NCBI GenBank assembly: GCA_013397115.1
Contig: VWZW01004141.1
Location: 434,001-498,000, forward strand
Direction of reading: 5' to 3'
Source: Edolisoma coerulescens
Lineage: Eukaryota; Chordata; Aves; Passeriformes; Campephagidae
DNA: 64,000 nucleotides
Positions within the stretch are counted from its first letter, which is position 1; each line of letters starts with the position of its first letter. The position numbers and the translations under genes were made by a program. The notes beneath the pieces were generated by a model. That model made no database searches. It had not been told where the DNA came from and saw nothing but the letters and a program-made list of their open reading frames with translations. Below are positions 1 to 14,002 of the stretch, in pieces.

Positions 1-2419
1 TGACAGCAAAAGGAAACAGAGAATCTTTAATTCTGAAACCTTATCTGGCTGAAAATCTTTCCTTTCCACCTTTTACATCAATCCCCAAAATAAAAGGAAG
101 ATCCTAATAGCTTCTGTACTTACTTGCTGGGATCTTGTGGGCAAACAGAACTCCATGTCTGCCAGAGGGAGCTGGGGGTGCTCAGCACCACTTGACTCTG
201 TGGGAGCCAAGTTAAAACACTGCAAACACAGGGATTGCACTGCCTGTGTGCTGGATAAGGACAAGTGTGGAGCCAGCTTTCATTTAGACAGGAAAGAGTA
301 ACTGGGGCTGCCAGAATTAACACTGGATGCCTTCCTGAAGTGTCACACTGCCTGCTTTCTTAACCCAGGCTGAGAAACTGGGATGCCTGGCAGAGGAACT
401 TAACATCTGCCTGGGAGTGTGCAAACATTGTATTCCCCAAGAGGGCTTCAGGAAAAGAGTGACCATAATCCTGAGCATAAAGTGGGTTTTGTCAAGGGAG
501 TGCTGAAAAACGTGACCTCTCAATATGGACAAAATTATTTAGATCTTTAGGATTAGTTGTATTATTTTTTTAAAAAACCTTCCACCTAAGATGCTTTCTT
601 TCTGGACATTTATGTTCCTGAGTGACCAGAAATGGACTTTTCAACATTACCACCATCCATTTTTCCCAGACTCAAGAAGGGTTATTGTATCAGCAATGAT
701 TTGTTGAAGGTCTGCAAACAAGCAAAGGTCAGGAAAACCCAAACCCCTCATGGATACAGAGGTAAATAAGCAAAGTTCGATCTCTCTTGCACTTTTTATT
801 GTTTTCCACTTGATAATCATTCCTTTAGTAAAGTGCAAATGTGTTCTTCACACATCTGCCTAGACAGCCTCAATCTCTTAATGTTCTAGTGTGGCATGGA
901 GGTTACTGATTACATGAAACTCTTTTGCTCCTTTAATGACAAAAATCAGTAGTGAGATGTCACTCTACCAGAAGGGAAGCGGAGAACTAGTGACTTATTT
1001 TACACATAAAAAATACCCCACCCTCTTGAATTTTACCTGCAGTATTTGAGATATCACAGACAATAAAGCTACATTAATGAAGGACAGTGCTCCAGAGTCA
1101 GCCCCTACAGCAGATGGCAACACAAATGGTCCAAGGTTGAGCACAACCAATTGCTTCAACAGCAAGGTCTGAGGTGAACACCACCAGTGCTTGCATCCCT
1201 GAAAAAATGCAAGGAGAGACACAGACACTCTGGCCAAGCACTAAAAAGCTCACCCTGAATTTCAGATCAGTACTAAGCTGGATCTTGTCCAGTAATAACA
1301 TTGCTTGGCTGATCCCTCTTTTTTTTTGCAGAGCAAAACCTACAAGGCCAGTCAGTAAATTCAGATGATGCCTTCAAAACACGGGAGCAGTTTTGCATCT
1401 ATTCACTGCTCTGTTTCCTCCTTTGCTTTTTAAATGAAGCAACATCCCTAAATGTTTTTATAAATGATTTGTGCAGAGACTGCTGAGAGGAAACATAGTG
1501 TGGCAGCATGTTCCTCCCACCACAGTCAGGCTGGATTCCTGCACCAACACACTGTCAATGGGAGTTTGACATGGGCAAAGTTTTGAAGCTGAAAGCTCTA
1601 CTTGCGAGTTTTGAAGTGGAGAGGCTGTTATTTCTGAATCTGAATTCCTACAACATCGCTTAACATCTATGTTACAGATGGACTCAGGATCCCATACTTG
1701 GCTCCTGAGCGCAGATAACTCACACTGCATATCTGGGCTTTGGGTTCAAGCCCATCTTGAATATAAGTTTAGAATGAAAGAAATACATGCAAATAGCAGG
1801 CAAATTGTAAGGCACTGCCAGCTGTTTTCTTCCACTTACAAGGCTGTTTCTGAGAAAGCAAAGTATTTTTTTAAGTATAGGGTGGAATATGGGAGTGATG
1901 ACAAGCTGGTATCCCTGAGTTCAATGTGAACCTGACATTCTCAAGTTTAGGGTGTCTCTTGTTCCTGACACATGCCTTCCTAGGCCTCTGAGGCTACATT
2001 CTTTATTAAGTTTGTCGAGAAATGGAACAGTGTGCTCACAACCCTTTTTTGGATCTCTCCTTGAGAAATATCTGCGTTCTATCTGTGCTTTAGTGACAGC
2101 CCGCTGCTCATTTTCCAAGAAAATCCATGCCAAAAGTCTGGATAACACTTAACTCACAGGCTGGTATACACAGAGCTGGCCTTGCAGGTCATGTTCCCAA
2201 CTGAGTAATGGACTCATTATATTATCCCTGGCAAGTCTTGCAGGTTGGAATTTTCAAACAAAAGCAAACAAAATCAACTTTTGTTTTGTGATTTGATTAT
2301 TTTTTAATGCCATAGCTTATTCATTTTGGTTTATTAATTTGTTGGTCCAATGGTTTTTATGTGCTTCAATTCAGAATAGGTCTCTCTCTAGTATCATGTT
2401 TTATATAGATATGGGAAAT

Positions 2420-2990
2420 GAAATGTAAGTCTGATACAATTACGGTTGTACGCCATGCAAGACAATACCGTAAACACGACGACAGCCTGGAAAGCTGCTT
2501 AGCAAAATGATCTTAATATACAAGGCAGTGTGAAAATGTAAAAAGAATCTATAATGACAACAAAGATTAGCCATTTGCTCTCTAACCTTATTTACAGAAG
2601 CAATCAGAGGTATTCAGGTCGAGTTAATGACCCTGTCTCCAATTAATTCAATTGTCTACAAACAACACTGATGCAGTGGTTGTCTCAGAGTCTGCCACAT
2701 AGTCTCTGAGGGAATACATAAGACTCCATTAAAAGTGACAATAATAATGCATTTATTACTGTAACACTATTGTATTATAAATAAATTCCTGATGTTAAAT
2801 TATGCTCCACACTTTAACAGAAATTCAATTACTGAAATAATAAAAAAGATGGTGTATTTGCCAAGTGCATGGACTATAATTTGGCTGCTTAGTTACCAGC
2901 AGTTGGCTGTTTTGCAATTTCTTGTTCATAGAGTATTTCTTTTGAATAAATGCCAGACTTTTTCATACAAATTTCATGAACAAGTTGCAA
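2420..2990. promoter_or_regulatory. AT-rich block, candidate conserved non-coding element
   Basis: This segment has many homeodomain-type TAAT/ATTA cores (near 2640, 2750-2790, 2835) and, unusually for AT-rich avian intron, a cluster of CpGs at 2440-2485. It has no repeat character and no useful open frame. Retained CpGs and homeodomain cores are what developmental enhancers often show. Conservation cannot be judged from one sequence, so this is only a candidate. Confidence 0.2.
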
Positions 2991-5900
2991 AATGAAATTT
3001 TGAGCTTTTGAATCCAATTATGAAAGACATAACTAAATCTATTATTGAAAAAATATTGAAAGCCCTTCTTGCTGTTGTTCGGCTCTGTGTAGTAATTGAG
3101 GTAAGCACAGGTGCTGTTCATTATGGGCCATTGTGCACCATCTGAATTCTGGGAACTGAGGAATTCAGACGGTTTCCACTCTGTTTGTGTGAATAACAAA
3201 CAGGCGTGATTCGGAGGTTGTTTGTACAAGCTTGCACATTGCTCTTCTGGGACTCCTAAGACACCTGCTTACCCTTTTGAAGCCAAAACAGTATCATTTA
3301 TGTTCTGGCTATTCTTCCTACAGTGATTTTTGCAGAAGCAACGTAATACCCCACCCCTCTTCCCTCAGGCTGCTATCAATGGCGGAGGTAGGAACAAAAG
3401 AAAACAAAGGATGAAACCATTATGTAGTGGGGACAAGAAGCCTTAGAGAAGCTCTTTTTGGCTTGATGAGATTCAGGCAGGGAAAACCTTGTGAAAAAAG
3501 AACTGCTTCTCACACTTAGCATCACTCCCCCTCTGAACCAGTTTCCTATGGAAGGCTGTTAAGCATAAAATATAATTAATTCTTTTCTCCTAACACCAAT
3601 CTGTATTCTCTCTTTGGGGTTTGGCCATGTATTTATCTTGCTAATGCCTCGCCCATTGTCTTCAGATGTTTTACAGGGAATACATGAAGAGATGCAACGC
3701 ACCTTGAGAATGAAAAACTGCTGACAGTCTTCTTATTGGATCCCACAGGTGCCTGCAGCCATATGGCAGCGTGTACGTGGGGCTGGGCTCTTCGAGGATG
3801 ACAAACTCTCACCTCTGCGTATTTCAAAACGTGCTGTCTCAACCATATATTCTTGGTGACAGCGATTATTTACTTTGCACTTTCATTTGTTGATATATTG
3901 CTAGTACTTATCAGCAGAGATGCTATCAAAACATCTGGAGATGGAGTATGTGGAGAGCAGCCGCCAGGCAGCCCAAAGGAAGGAAACATGGAGGGGAAGT
4001 TCCTCCAGTCTCAGTGTTAAAGGTACTTTTCTTTTTACCCCCCGCCCCCACACTGATTGCAGTGCAAGTAAAACTGTCTCAGTTCAAGTACTCCTGGGAA
4101 TATATCGAGCTGTTAGGAGATGCTATCAGACTACACTTTGCAGAAGTCAGCAGGCACAAGAATTCCTTGAGCATGTCAAAGATTCAGCTATAATTCAATG
4201 CCTGCAACACGATTTCTCAAAATTCGCAGCAACCAAAGTTAGATGACTTATTCTCTGAATTAACCTCTGTCAAAGCCATGTACAATTACAAGAGCAGATC
4301 TTAGTGCCACCTGAAAGTCAAGTTAAGACCTGGGAAGAGGAAATAATCCTGCACAACAAACAAAGAATTGAAGAAAGGCAACTACTTTCTTGAACTTCGG
4401 GAAAAACAGACCTTCAAGAAAGAAGGCTTGGGATTTCACAGGGCTGCAGGGTTGAGGGTTTTACTACAATAGAAACTGGCTGGCAACACTGGAGAGGACC
4501 ACACTTACATAGGATAATCCTACAGACTTCTAAAGGGGGTTGAGCTGGCAGTGAGGGACAAAGCGGCATCCCATTCATAGTGTATGACTTAGTGATGAAT
4601 GGCAGAACCCTCCTCCAGCCAGGGAACCAGAAGGAATCTGAGCAGAAGCAGATAATTCCTTCCAGATGTGCGGCCAATTAGCCACACATGGATAAAGGAA
4701 AAGGAAGAGTACAACGACAAAGAAGAAGGTGAAGGAAGCTGAGAGCACTCATCAGTCCAAATCCACTTCAGGAGCTTGAGGTGCAGGCAATATTATCACA
4801 GCAGATTACAGATGGATTTAAATTCAACAGCAAAACAACATATGCAAGGATGAGAAACAAAAGGAGTTTTGTTGGGGAAGGTGGAGACCAAAAAAATGCT
4901 GGCCTTCAAACTCCAAGTCTAACATGGAGACGAGCTCCAAGAGCAACCACAAAGCTACAGAGCTTATATACAGGTACTGTTTTTCCCTGGGAGTGTGCCA
5001 CATTTTAATACACTGCTGTCAATTATTTGGGGTTTGGGCTGCAACATGTAAGCAAGCAGTAAACTAAATTCCTGGAAAATGTATCAGCTCCATAGAGCAT
5101 CAACTCTGAGACAAATAGTTCAAATCTCTGGGACTAGGTACAGTCCTGATTTTTGCTGTATTTTGTCTGACTTGTACAAACACGCACTTAGTGCAGCCAT
5201 CCCCACAGTCACTTGCACTTCTGTACTGCAATAAAAGAGACTCAGGAGGAAGATGCTTTCTGTGCATCTTGCTCAGCTTAGTTGCTGCTGGTCACACATG
5301 AGGGAGCTGCTCATCATTTGAGGAACAGATATTTAGGTGGGACAGGCAAGACAACTTGCCAGTGCCATTTCTTTCTTCTCAGTAAAGCTGGCCAACATAT
5401 GAGGGGAAACAGAATCTACGCTTTAAGAGAAAGGGAGTGTGAGCACTGGCTTGGTGTGGGTATGGGGTACCTTCCCGGCCTCCACGCCACACATCGAACC
5501 TGTGACAAAATTGCTCCAGTGCTGAGCTATGCAAGACCCACAATGCCACGTGTGGGGGGCATCAAACACAAAAGAGATTATTTGCAAGTGTGGCTTTAAG
5601 GAAGAGTTCACAAGAGAAAAGAAAATGAGAGCTTAAAAGAAGCAACTGATGAAAGGGGCAGTGAGACAAAATCTGAAATAGGACAGAAAAACTTTGTGGT
5701 CTTGAGAAGAGAGCTGAGGAGACACAAGGACACCAGTAGCCACAGCCAGGGCAGAAGTAGAGACTCTTGAACAATTTGCCATTTTTGTTTGGGTAGGAAG
5801 GAGTAGTCCAGAGCATGTGGACTGAAGACGGCCTTACATTTTACATGGCCCTTGACCACATGATTTTTTGCAGGTATTACCATTATGTAACACCATGGAA

Positions 5901-8493
5901 GGTATAAACATTTGGCCCAGCAAAAGCTATGGGAAAACCTACTTGGCCCTCAGATTCCTGCTAGGGAGACTTAACAGGTCACTCTATCACCTCCTTACTT
6001 CTGCTGAAGACTCTCCCTACTCTACAGAAACTTAATTCACTGAACATCTCAACGCAACCAGAGAAAGTAGTGTCTGACCATCATCATCTTTATGTCAGCA
6101 TAATTCTGTATAGTTCTTTGTAGAGCAGAGCTAGGACCACTGCATGATGGAGAGGATAAGTTATTTAAATGTGGGATCTAAAATAAGAGAGATAATGGGA
6201 GGAGGGTGACACTAACAGCAGTACAGGCAGATTATAATTACTTAAGTGGCAATTTGGCTGGGACACCAGGATTAACACCCTTCACTCAAATTCTTATGAG
6301 AAAGCAATGAAATCTTAAATGGGCAGACTTTTGCTTTATACCAAATCTGAAGCAGCAACTCTTAGAGCACAGTGGCCTCTAACACAAGGTAAGGTCATTG
6401 CTTCAAAGGTGGCATGGGGACAGCAGCCACTTTGTCAGCCCCTACCAGCACCTGCAGAGCCCGAGGCACCCCGAGGGTGCGTCTTCCCCAGCCCTGCCAA
6501 ACCCAGCTCTACACAGCCTCAGAACAAGGCTGGAGGAGAACGGCACAGGTGGGCATGGCTGGGAGCCAGCAGAGCATTTAGCTGTCATTATTCCTACAGC
6601 AGATTCCCATGTACTGCAAAGTGGGCCTAATGAGGGAATGTTAATTTATATCCACTCACAGGAGCATAATGGGGCTCACACACTGACCAATCGGGGGCCT
6701 ACCAGGCTTTAAAACCTGGATACGCTGTGGGATCAGAGAAAGTTATAGACATGATACCGTCTAATAAATCAAATAAAAATGGATAGCAGCCAAAGTAAGT
6801 TCCTGCATGTCAGATATTAAATATGACTAATGTTGTTTGACAGTGCTCCACAGAAGGTGCATTGGAGTCTCACTTCTTCCTTATCATTATCACAGAAAGA
6901 GAAAGGTAAAGCACTGCAGGAATATAAATAATTTGAAAAGCCTCATAGACAATATTCTACTGTGCGCCTCATTTGCACTTAAAAAAACCTGCCCTACAGA
7001 CCTTATGTACTTTTAAGATTCATCTGAAAGATACATGAAGAAGTCTTCCAGTCAAAAATGTACATATTTAATGGAATTAGATCTCTAGGCAAGAAAACGT
7101 CAGAAGAAAAGGAGAAATATTAAAGTGAATGCAGGGTGCTCCTTTCTAGTGCTTTCCTGCTTTGATAAATATCTTCTGGGATGTCATTTACTAGAAAGTC
7201 ATGATTTAACAAAAAGAAAAACTGCAGTATAAAATATACTCTCTTTATTGCTGAAGTAAGTTGCTATTTTCATATTTTCCCTCTGTATTCAGCTTTTGTC
7301 AGCCAGAGGCCTTGATATTTGCTTTTATATCATCCCCATTGAAAATGCAGTGATTATTGCGAAATATTCAATTGCAGAGCTCTTCTGATTACATGGCAAG
7401 GGGAGATCACAGGAATCTGTACTGCCACAGCCCTTTCTCTGCCTTCCAGCCTCATGTGAGGGCAATCAAACTTTAAAAAAAAAAAAAAGAAAAAGTAAAA
7501 GACCCTGATTGTAGTGTTCAGTAATCACCCCGGGCCCAATGGGCTAGAAAGAAATCCTCTTTATTCTGTCACATCAGCTCCAGCTGCCTGAGCTGAGCAG
7601 CAGCCGAGCATCTGCAGAGCTCCTCAGCCTGCACTGCTGGCAGAGCAGAATCACCTGAAAGCTCTGCCCCAAGTCCCAGCCTGCAGAGGCCCCTGGCCTG
7701 ATCCTGTCTCACAGCCAGGGGTACTGCCATCTATTATAACTTATTTGGAGGGTCTGCAGCTCCACTGGTGATGCAGAAGGTTGTACCACAGATCGTCCCC
7801 CCAGCAGGACTCGGGAAGTACAGTCCTAATTAGCTCTTCTATGGGAAACATAGCAGAGCTCTTAGAAATTCTCCCCCAGGATAACCTGACAAAAACAAAT
7901 TCTCATTAAAATCAGCATTACTACGCGCAGGAAAATGTCAAACTCCCCTCCAAAGTAACGCATTTCTATTGGGAAAATTCAAGTAAAATATTTTGAGTTA
8001 ATTTCATCCGCAATGAAATATTTTGTTTCATTAAAATGACTTAAAATGTTTTATGTAATCAGTTAAGCCCAGAGTGCAGTCCCTGCTGAGAGCCTTAAGT
8101 TGGCTGCATCCTGTCTGTGAGGGATGTCTTGTGCAGTGTAATCCAAAGCCAGTGGAACCTTTCGATCAATTTAATAAAAGTGTGTTGCTTTCAAGTCTGT
8201 CAAAATATTTGATTTCGTTGGAGATATTTATGAAAAAGCACTTAATATAGCTGAATTCATATGTTTCTGTTTCTTTTCTGTAAAAAGTTGTCAATTTTTC
8301 AGACTACACTAGAATTTTCCTCATTCTTATGCACGACCAACAGTTATGGTTTTTTTCACACGCTTTCACAAAAAGACCAAGAAGAATCTGCTAAGAGTTT
8401 CTAGGCTCTTCTCTACATCTAGGTTCTGCAGTGATGTAACTATTCAAGTATTTTTCTTGTGCACACTGGCATGTCATGCAGGATGTATATATT

Positions 8494-8523
8494 ACTCATA
8501 TATGAGAACACACTCATATATGA
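8494..8523. repeat. Direct repeat of a palindromic 12-mer
   Basis: The 12-mer actcatatatga occurs at 8494-8505 and 8512-8523. Each copy contains the self-complementary tcatatatga, so the pair can also form a cruciform. It is a local low-complexity feature with no known role. Confidence 0.6.
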
Positions 8524-9012
8524 AGTCTTAAAAAAATGCCTTATTCCAAATTCCTTTGCATTTCCCACAGCAATTTACCAAATCCCAAGTAAATCTTTCA
8601 GTACTTCTTGTTTCTGTATGGATTTTTAGGATGTCTGCATCTTGGCACACAGGCTGGAAAGTTCTGAATTGTCTGACCAAACTACAGAGATTATTGGGAA
8701 AAAAGGCAAGCATGGAAAATTAGGATTCCTATTTCAAGTCTTGTTTTTAGGCCACTGGACTAGACTTTTCCAGTTTCTCCTACTTTGTAAATACAGAATG
8801 CTGCTGCAGGAAAATGCAACCAGGGACATCCAGGATACCATTTATATCTTATTAAATGCCTGCATGTGTTCCTGTCCAATTCTCCCACACATGTACCTAC
8901 CATACTGATACTTTGCCACAGGTTTACTTCCCACAGGGGGAACTCACCCTAAAAATGCCCACACTATCTCCTGGAGAGATGTTCCCTCCTTTCTGGCCAT
9001 GCTGACCATTTT

Positions 9013-9049
9013 GGTAACAGATGTTGATCCCCGAAACATCCCTGTTACC
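9013..9049. repeat. Imperfect inverted repeat (hairpin)
   Basis: The arms ggtaacag+atgtt (9013-9025) and aacat+cc+ctgttacc (9035-9049) pair fully except for a two-base bulge, with a 9-base loop. No flanking target-site duplication was recognised, so it is not called a transposon. Confidence 0.5.
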
Positions 9050-10929
9050 ATCTCTATCAGCCTGCACTGCACTGCCCAGTACTGTTTGCTGCTCAGAGAA
9101 AAATGGTTTCAGGCTATTCACAACCCAGCCAGACACTTCTGTATCAGTTATATTCACTTCACATTTTCAAGACTTTTTTTAAGTGCTCTGTGAAGAGTTG
9201 CCTTTTGCAAAATGAGAAGTGTGAAGGTCCCGCCGTAGCTGCCTGGGATGTGTTCCATCACATTTGCCTGTTTCCACACAGAACTGAACTACAACTGCTT
9301 GTTGTGGAGGAACTCATCCAGCTCACATTAACTTGACTGCGAGCTGGAGCTGATCCCAAACCATACCCCCCGAAGTGCTGCTGCTCTGAAGTACAAAAAA
9401 GTAATGCAAAACCACCAAACTTCCACAACTTCATAGAGAAGCATCATACCCTTGTTCTTTCTTTCGGTTCAGCTTTACTGGAAGTATTCACAGCTTTATG
9501 AGAAGATATCTCCAAATCCTTCTGGTGGCTGCAAAATGGCTGAACTTTACCTCAAAATATGATCAACAGATTCATGTCACTGACACAGTCCCTTAGACCC
9601 ATTCCTCATTGCCAGTACTGTCCTTGAAGTCAATGTTAGTACTAAGAAGTTTATTTTGACTGGAAGTCCTACGACTGAGTAAGAAAGAAACATTTTTTAA
9701 AATGTAATAGATATCTCCTTCACTAAACTTGAATTGTTTTGGATTACACCAGCTTGACTCCTGTAACTCCTGGCCCTACTCAGAAAGTCTAATGTTACAA
9801 GCTTAGCTATGCAAGGCAAACTTTTATTTACATTAAATAAGTAGGATTAAAAAACCCAGACCCTTTCATTGGAGAATTAGCTCGCTTACCCCAAAGTCAC
9901 AAACTGTCTGTCTCTATGTCTTGTACCTCACGGCTTCAGCTGTTAGCCCCTCTTATCATCTTGTCAGCTTTCTCTATTTTTAGAATGTTTTGAAGCAAAA
10001 TTCTCTGCTGGGGCAACTCCAAAGAAATTAATAGAGATACACCAGAAATGGTTTTCATCCATGGGGCAAACCCTTCATTGGTGTAAAATGATGCTGACCT
10101 AAAGAAGTAAATGCATTAGATGTGTAACGACAGACCAACTATCAGTAGCAGCTGTGGTCCTTCGTGTCCAGCCTGTGGACAACTTCAAGTAGTCAGGAGA
10201 ATTTGCTGCTGCTATTAAACACTGTGAACTTCTCCCACATGCTGGGTAGCCCAGGTGCAGCACTGCACTGACCTTCTCCCTGATGTGGCCAACAGATACC
10301 GAGTGTTCTGGCTCCCCACAAACTAGGGCAAAGGATCTTCTAGTGGCATCTAATGATTAAGATTTCCTTTTTTTCCAGCCTGCAACAAGGGACACTGCTA
10401 GAAGGGGTAGCGACGATGCACACCAGCCTCCTGCTCATTAACATTCACTTGGGGAAAGAGATAATTTGCCTTTGTCTTTCTTAGCCATGTTGAGAAATTT
10501 ATTTCAGTAGCGTCAGTCACATAAGATGATAAAAATGGTGCAAATTATGTAAAGGAAAAGAAGCTGCCTGAGCATGATTTGAGTGTATGTGATGAATAAG
10601 GTTACTAATTAATTGGTAAAGTGCTATTTGTAATTGTTCCTCTCTGATAAATGGATTAGAACAGATGTTTTAATGTCATTTTTTTTCCTCATTGCTTCAG
10701 ACACAAAAATATGTGTAAAACTGAAATAAAGAAGTGGTGATGCAGAAAGCAGGCTCTGGGAGATAAATGGAGGGTTACGTAAGACAAAAAAATGCCACAC
10801 TCACTTCCTGGAGCAGAAGTCACCCAAAGAGGCCAGTAACTTTCCCAATATGTGCAGTAAATGATGACATGAATGAAATGCATTGTTCATAAACGTAAAT
10901 AAATAATGCCTAATCACTTCAAGCACTCA

Positions 10930-11680
10930 TTTAGTGTTCTACAGCCCAGGACTTGAACTGCTGAGGAGTGAACAGCAGCGGCTTAGGAAATCAAAAGCAC
11001 AGCTCTGTGTTATCCTGATCCCGGGGCAATGCTTGTCCCACTGTGGAGCTGCTGGAGGCCTGCTCTGCCTCATGCCTGCTGCCTGCGGAGTCCCAGCATG
11101 GCAGCGACCGGGAATCTGCATGGAGAAGAGACTCTGGCAATGCCACACAGGGGCAGGCAGCAAAAACCTGTAGTGCTGCCACAACCGGGCAGCCACATGG
11201 TCTCCCAGGGCTGGTGAGTGGGGTGTCCTCGCTGTGGTGGCCATCCAGAAGGGAACTGAAAAAGTGCAGCCTCTGTGGTTTTACTCCATTGTAGAGATGG
11301 GAACTCTTTAGGACAGACATCACTTAAAATACTGCAGTCAGAACCTGATCCTGCATAACTGAACAATCCTTCATGATCTCCTAGATCTCGGAGAGGTGCA
11401 GGAGACTGGGGCTGTGTCCCATTCCACAGGCAGCCCCGTGGGGAGCATCCCTGGGTATGAGGCACACTCATGCACAGCCCCTTGCTCAGCCCAGCCCTGG
11501 CTGTGCTCCCTGCCCTGGGCTCGGGGCTCCCCTGAGGTGGCAGCAGTGAGGAAAAGAGGAAGGGTCCCAGTTTGGCAGCACGTTATCCCTGCACCCCAGT
11601 GCCCACAGCTCAGCACGGAGAGATCTCCCAGCAACACAGCACAGGGTGTCACAAGAGGGCAAAGGCATCAGGCCTCTAAT
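10930..11680. other. GC-richer, CpG-poor patch
   Basis: This 750-bp interval is visibly richer in G and C than its surroundings and has overlapping open frames up to about 130 codons on both strands. None shows splice sites in a sensible place or a recognisable domain. Long frames are expected by chance in GC-richer DNA because stop codons are AT-rich. CpG is depleted, so it is not an island. It could be an old, unrecognised repeat. Confidence 0.35.
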
Positions 11681-13973
11681 GGCCAGTGCATGGCCATCTG
11701 AAAAGAATCCTGCAATATCCATCCTTCTAATGGTATTAAAGGAGACACCATTACTTTTCATTTGTACAAAGTAATCTGATTGAGTGCAACATAGCTAAAA
11801 TTTCATTTCCTATATCTTTATTAAAGCAGTGCCACTCTTTAAAGAGAAAGGTTACCAGAAGAATAAACAGAAACTATTTTTATTGTCTAGGTTTTTTTTT
11901 TAAAAAAGAAGAAAAGAAGAAGGTAGACTGGCTCCATATTAGCTTCTAATCAACCATGAATAACAAAGACTTTTTAGAAAAGTAGTAAAGGACTTGCCAC
12001 TGCAACGTAATTAAGTTTTCAACCTTTGGGGGGATTTGTTTAAGTCTGACCTGAACCATTCTAGATGGCCAGGTCATCTGTCAGCTCTTACCGAAGGACA
12101 AAGATTACACACTAATTCAAAGGGTGTGTACAAGACACTTGTAGAATTGAATGGGTGTGACAAAATTAGTCAAGGTTTTTTTTTTGTTTTGTGACATACG
12201 ACTTCCTCCAGAATGCTCTGCTTCCATTATCCTGCACTGAAACACAAACATGTGATACAAACGTGTTTGAAACAGGCTGGCATGCTCAGGTGGCATTTGC
12301 TCACAGAATCATTCCTTTTAATGCTTTCGTTGGTGTCCTTACTGTGCATAAAGAGAAAGTATGAAAACTTCACTGAAGCATTATGAGAATATAGGAAGGC
12401 AAGCCTCAAAAGATGCTCAGATTATTACTGACAAATGCCACTGTGTGACACCACCTTGCTCAGTAGTAAATGAACTAAAGAAGTGCTAATTGCTTTGAAG
12501 TTAATGAAGACTATATTGCCTTTCAATAATTGGTGTTTGTTTAGCTACTATGATTATAGCTATCTCTTTCTCGTTGAGCAATGTAAGATGGCAGAAGTTC
12601 CACCTTTTACAAGTTTTAAATCCCTGTGGAATTGACAGAAAAAGCTGTAACCACAAATTGGTTTGCAATTTTCCTCTTTCTTCCCAGCAAGCTCTGTATG
12701 GTTATATTATGAACCTTGCTTCAAACAAACTGCTTCTGACTTTTATGATCCTTTTGTGATCTAAATGGCTATCTCATAAGATATTCCACTGCAGCTTCTT
12801 TTTCAATTGCTTTTACTGTGAAATGGCATTCTGGAGATTTCTGGGGACCATTTCACACTCTTATGGTATTGATTTGCTAAACCTGATGATAGGTTTATAT
12901 TTAAGATGCAGTCTAGTATACGAATGAAGTGTAAAGCTTATGAAGAGGAGATTCAGGACTTTCAATAACCCCATTTTCTTGATGGGGTTTGCTTCTTTAA
13001 AGAAGGTTAGTGTTTTACCCGGAATTTCTGAAGGCAGGTTGCTATATGGACTGTGTTTCTAATTGTGTTGGAATGTTTCCATTCCACTGAATTATGGTCC
13101 CAGAAAAAGTATGGAGAAGATGACTGCCAGTAACTTGTAAATCTTCCCAACATAAGGTCAGAGCAAATACACAAAAGCACATGGGAACCTAAATGGAAAA
13201 ATGTATGTGAGATTGTTCCCAGAGTTCCCACTTGTGAGGATGGCAGAGGATAGATTTACTCCAGGGGACACTAAAAAACTGACAACAAAATGAACTTCTT
13301 TGGGCTTTGGTGTTGGAGGTATGCACTTTTCCTTAAAAGTCTGATCATTGTAAAATAGTTACAGGCCAAGAAAAAGCAGCCTTTGAGGGAGTTATAGAAT
13401 AACAATGAGCCAGAAAGGCCTTTATGCACAGAAGCACAGTTTTTTATTGGGCCAAACCACATGCCCATGGCTCTACCTTTACTTTGGCAAATGTTATGAA
13501 TTTAAGACATAGACCCAGGTAACTCAGCCACAGCAAAATAAAACAATCAGGTATTCACAAATGTAGTGAGGAACACCCAATGAGCAGAGGAGTGTTCCAA
13601 CTAGAGTTCCAGGACATTTTGTTTAGAAGATGAAGCAAAATAAATGCTATAAATATGAAAATCAATGTACATATACCCAAGACAACATGTCTGTTCCAGT
13701 TTTCCCCAAATGCAAGTGAACTCCTTCCTGTAGGATGGTGCAAAAGTAGGAGAATGAGGGTCTGAGACAGCTCTGGAGTGGAGGCAGTATTTAGGTCTCT
13801 ATAGACCTGCATGTGGCAAATTAGGGAGAAGAACAGAGAAATTCACAGCAGTGGAGCGTAGAGGACAGAGAGAGTGGGGAATCCTTCACCCTGTAGCCAA
13901 GCCAGTTAGAGCAGTGATCAGAGATCATTTGACTGTAGCACAGTTATATCCCAAAAAAAAAGAATTAAATGGT

Positions 13974-14002
13974 TCCTTTTAAAAGAGAAGCTTTTAAAAG
14001 GA
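13974..14002. repeat. Perfect 12-bp inverted repeat, 5-bp loop
   Basis: The arms tccttttaaaag (13974-13985) and cttttaaaagga (13991-14002) are exactly complementary around the loop agaag. The central part holds TTTAAA palindromes and an AAGCTT site. It is short and isolated, and no function is claimed. Confidence 0.7.

Noticed and set aside
3920..4246. Plus-strand frame containing QAAQR and a serine run, resembling the text expected after the AFF3 exon
   Set aside because: It is on the opposite strand to the AFF3-like exon, the residues after QAAQR do not fit, and there is no acceptor at the required place.
5282..5599. Open frame with GGTGKTT, which resembles a P-loop (Walker A) motif
   Set aside because: There are no other NTPase motifs, hydrophobic strands or splice context around it. 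It is a chance match in a short frame.
12300..12345. tcacagaatcattcc, considered as a CR1 3' end on the minus strand
   Set aside because: The following sequence lacks ggttggaagg and all further CR1 blocks.
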